This document shows, in pieces, positions 6,382-7,029 of a DNA stretch of 7,029 nt. Position numbers and translations under genes: made by a program. A model generated the notes under the pieces. The model had not been told where the DNA came from. It searched no databases and was given only the letters and a program-made list of their open reading frames with translations. Source of the DNA: an uncultured Bacilli bacterium (GTDB lineage: Bacteria > Bacillota_I > Bacilli_A > RF39 > UBA660); NCBI GenBank assembly GCA_944363695.1, contig CALVUW010000060.1, positions 1 through 7,029 of the forward strand, given 5' to 3'. Numbering within the stretch: the stretch's first letter is position 1; the number at the start of each line of letters is the position of its first letter.

Positions 6382-6887
6382 ATCTCTGAAATTGATTTAA
6401 AAAATATTGAAATATTTGAAGATGCAATTGTTCATCTTCGATGATTCGTTTCAATAATATACGAATATTTTGATCTTGAATAACCCGATAATGCAATTGA
6501 TATTGTTGAATGATTTGTTGCGTTTGATCTATATTGTTGTTTAAAACCACTAATATTCCTTTTTCGTAATTGACATTTACACTAGTCCAATAGGTTTCTT
6601 GTTTAGTCTGCCGATTAATGGTTCGAAATTTAGGATCGACCCCTAATAAGCTGATGGTCTCACCTAATAAGGACAAGTGTTTCATCTTTAGTTTGTGCTA
6701 ATTGTTGCAGGGCTTCAGCAATATCTGGGAAATTTTGCTTTTGCGTGGCATATTGATATAAATAAGTATGCATAAGTGTTTCTTCACTTAATACACCTGC
6801 ATAATCATCTAATAATAACGTAGCATAGAAAAAATTTTGCTGTTGGACTCTTGAGGTTGGATAAGTTTTATTCAAAGTATAGTTCAT
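6380..6887 (-). pseudogene. Ferritin-like (di-iron four-helix) protein, broken by a frameshift
   Basis: Two overlapping leftward frames make one protein. The first (6887-6660, 75 codons) reads MNYTLNK, then LLLDDYAGVLSEETLMHTYLYQY, then IAEALQQLAQTKDE before running into ETLVLIR and TGA. The second (usable from about 6685 to 6380) continues the family pattern: MKHLSLLGETISLLGVDPKF, YWTSVNVNY, then LLKRIIEDEQLHLQIFQYFL. This order is typical of clostridial ferritin-like proteins with a first-helix Glu, an ExxH, a third-helix Glu and a second ExxH. Rejoining needs a net +2 or -1 base near 6688-6692 and gives 168-169 aa. The break sits where the first ExxH (E-M-K-H) should be; the last, EQLH, is intact. 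The third-helix Glu seems to be Thr or Gln (IDQTQQIIQQY), suggesting wider decay. The start at 6887 is set by AAGGAGTG (6900-6893). The second frame has no good ribosome binding site. A sequencing error remains possible. Confidence 0.72.
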
Positions 6888-6892
6888 ATTTT

Positions 6893-6900
6893 CACTCCTT
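6893..6900 (-). promoter_or_regulatory. Shine-Dalgarno site of the ferritin-like gene
   Basis: On the minus strand AAGGAGTG lies five bases before ATG 6887-6885. It shows that translation initiation is preserved although the coding frame is broken, and it rejects the upstream in-frame ATG at 6905. Confidence 0.75.
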
Positions 6901-6969
6901 ATCATAAACTATTCTAGTGAATAAAAAATATACTATGTTATATCAAAAAACATTGGTGAATTTTGGAAA

Positions 6970-6995
6970 GGATATTCGAAATGGATATTCGAATT
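6970..6995. repeat. Tandem 13-base direct repeat with TTCGAA palindromes
   Basis: GGATATTCGAAAT (6970-6982) is followed without a gap by GGATATTCGAATT (6983-6995), 12 of 13 identical. Each copy contains the palindrome TTCGAA, so the pair also forms an inverted repeat, ATTCGAA (6974-6980) with TTCGAAT (6989-6995). It lies about 85-110 bases upstream of the ferritin-like start codon in a stretch (6888-7029) with no other supported feature. It could be a two-site operator or simply a local duplication. Confidence 0.6.
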
Positions 6996-7029
6996 TTCTT
7001 AATAGGTAAGCAATAAAGATAAACTTTAT

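Noticed and set aside
6380..6685. Second ferritin-like frame as an independent 101-residue gene starting at 6685
   Set aside because: No Shine-Dalgarno precedes that ATG, and the product begins in the middle of the second helix of the ferritin-like fold; it is the 3' part of a broken gene.
6934..7008. Short plus-strand frame of 24 codons upstream of the ferritin-like gene
   Set aside because: There is no ribosome binding site before its ATG and no motif; it also runs across the tandem repeat and looks like chance.
6943..7029. Leftward open frame from the right edge (about 28 codons to a TGA) as the end of another gene
   Set aside because: A second minus-strand frame is open over the same bases, the translation shows no recognisable family, and it runs through the tandem repeat; nothing supports coding.

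Overview
The window is AT-rich bacterial chromosome, densely packed with intact housekeeping genes. The gene set (lgt tail, trxB, yvcK/glmR, whiA, nagZ, clpP, a TGS-domain nucleoside kinase) points to a low-GC Gram-positive (Firmicutes). The Erysipelotrichia or a related Bacilli lineage is my best guess; the phylum is much safer than the class. TGA works as a stop (it ends yvcK directly before whiA), so the Mycoplasma code does not apply.

Left part (1-3993, plus strand): a tight operon that starts outside the window. It holds the C-terminal tail of lgt, then trxB, yvcK/glmR, whiA and nagZ. Every junction is an overlap or a gap of 1-5 bases, and each Shine-Dalgarno sequence lies inside the end of the previous coding region, so the genes are probably co-transcribed and translationally coupled. 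The theme is envelope and growth control: lipoprotein maturation (Lgt), thiol redox (TrxB), UDP-GlcNAc-responsive control of cell-wall precursor supply (YvcK/GlmR), a division-linked DNA-binding protein (WhiA) and membrane-anchored muropeptide GlcNAc trimming (NagZ). rapZ/yvcJ, which usually sits before yvcK, is not here.

Middle (3994-4703): clpP faces nagZ tail to tail with two bases between stop codons. An AT-rich inverted repeat spans both stops and looks like a shared bidirectional terminator. The 126-base clpP/kinase intergenic region carries a very good extended -10 promoter for the rightward kinase gene and a weaker candidate for clpP; no convincing CtsR or CIRCE operator is visible.

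Right part (4704-7029): a two-part nucleoside kinase (TGS-type N-terminal region plus P-loop uridine-kinase-like domain) ending in a clear intrinsic terminator. Facing it is a leftward ferritin-like gene split into two overlapping frames by a net -2/+1 shift exactly at the expected ExxH metal-ligand motif, so it is probably a pseudogene. Upstream of it lies a tandem 13-base repeat containing TTCGAA palindromes. I saw no mobile element, CRISPR array, tRNA or rRNA. I found no evidence of an undescribed multi-gene system; the broken ferritin-like gene and the repeat upstream of it deserve the closest second look.
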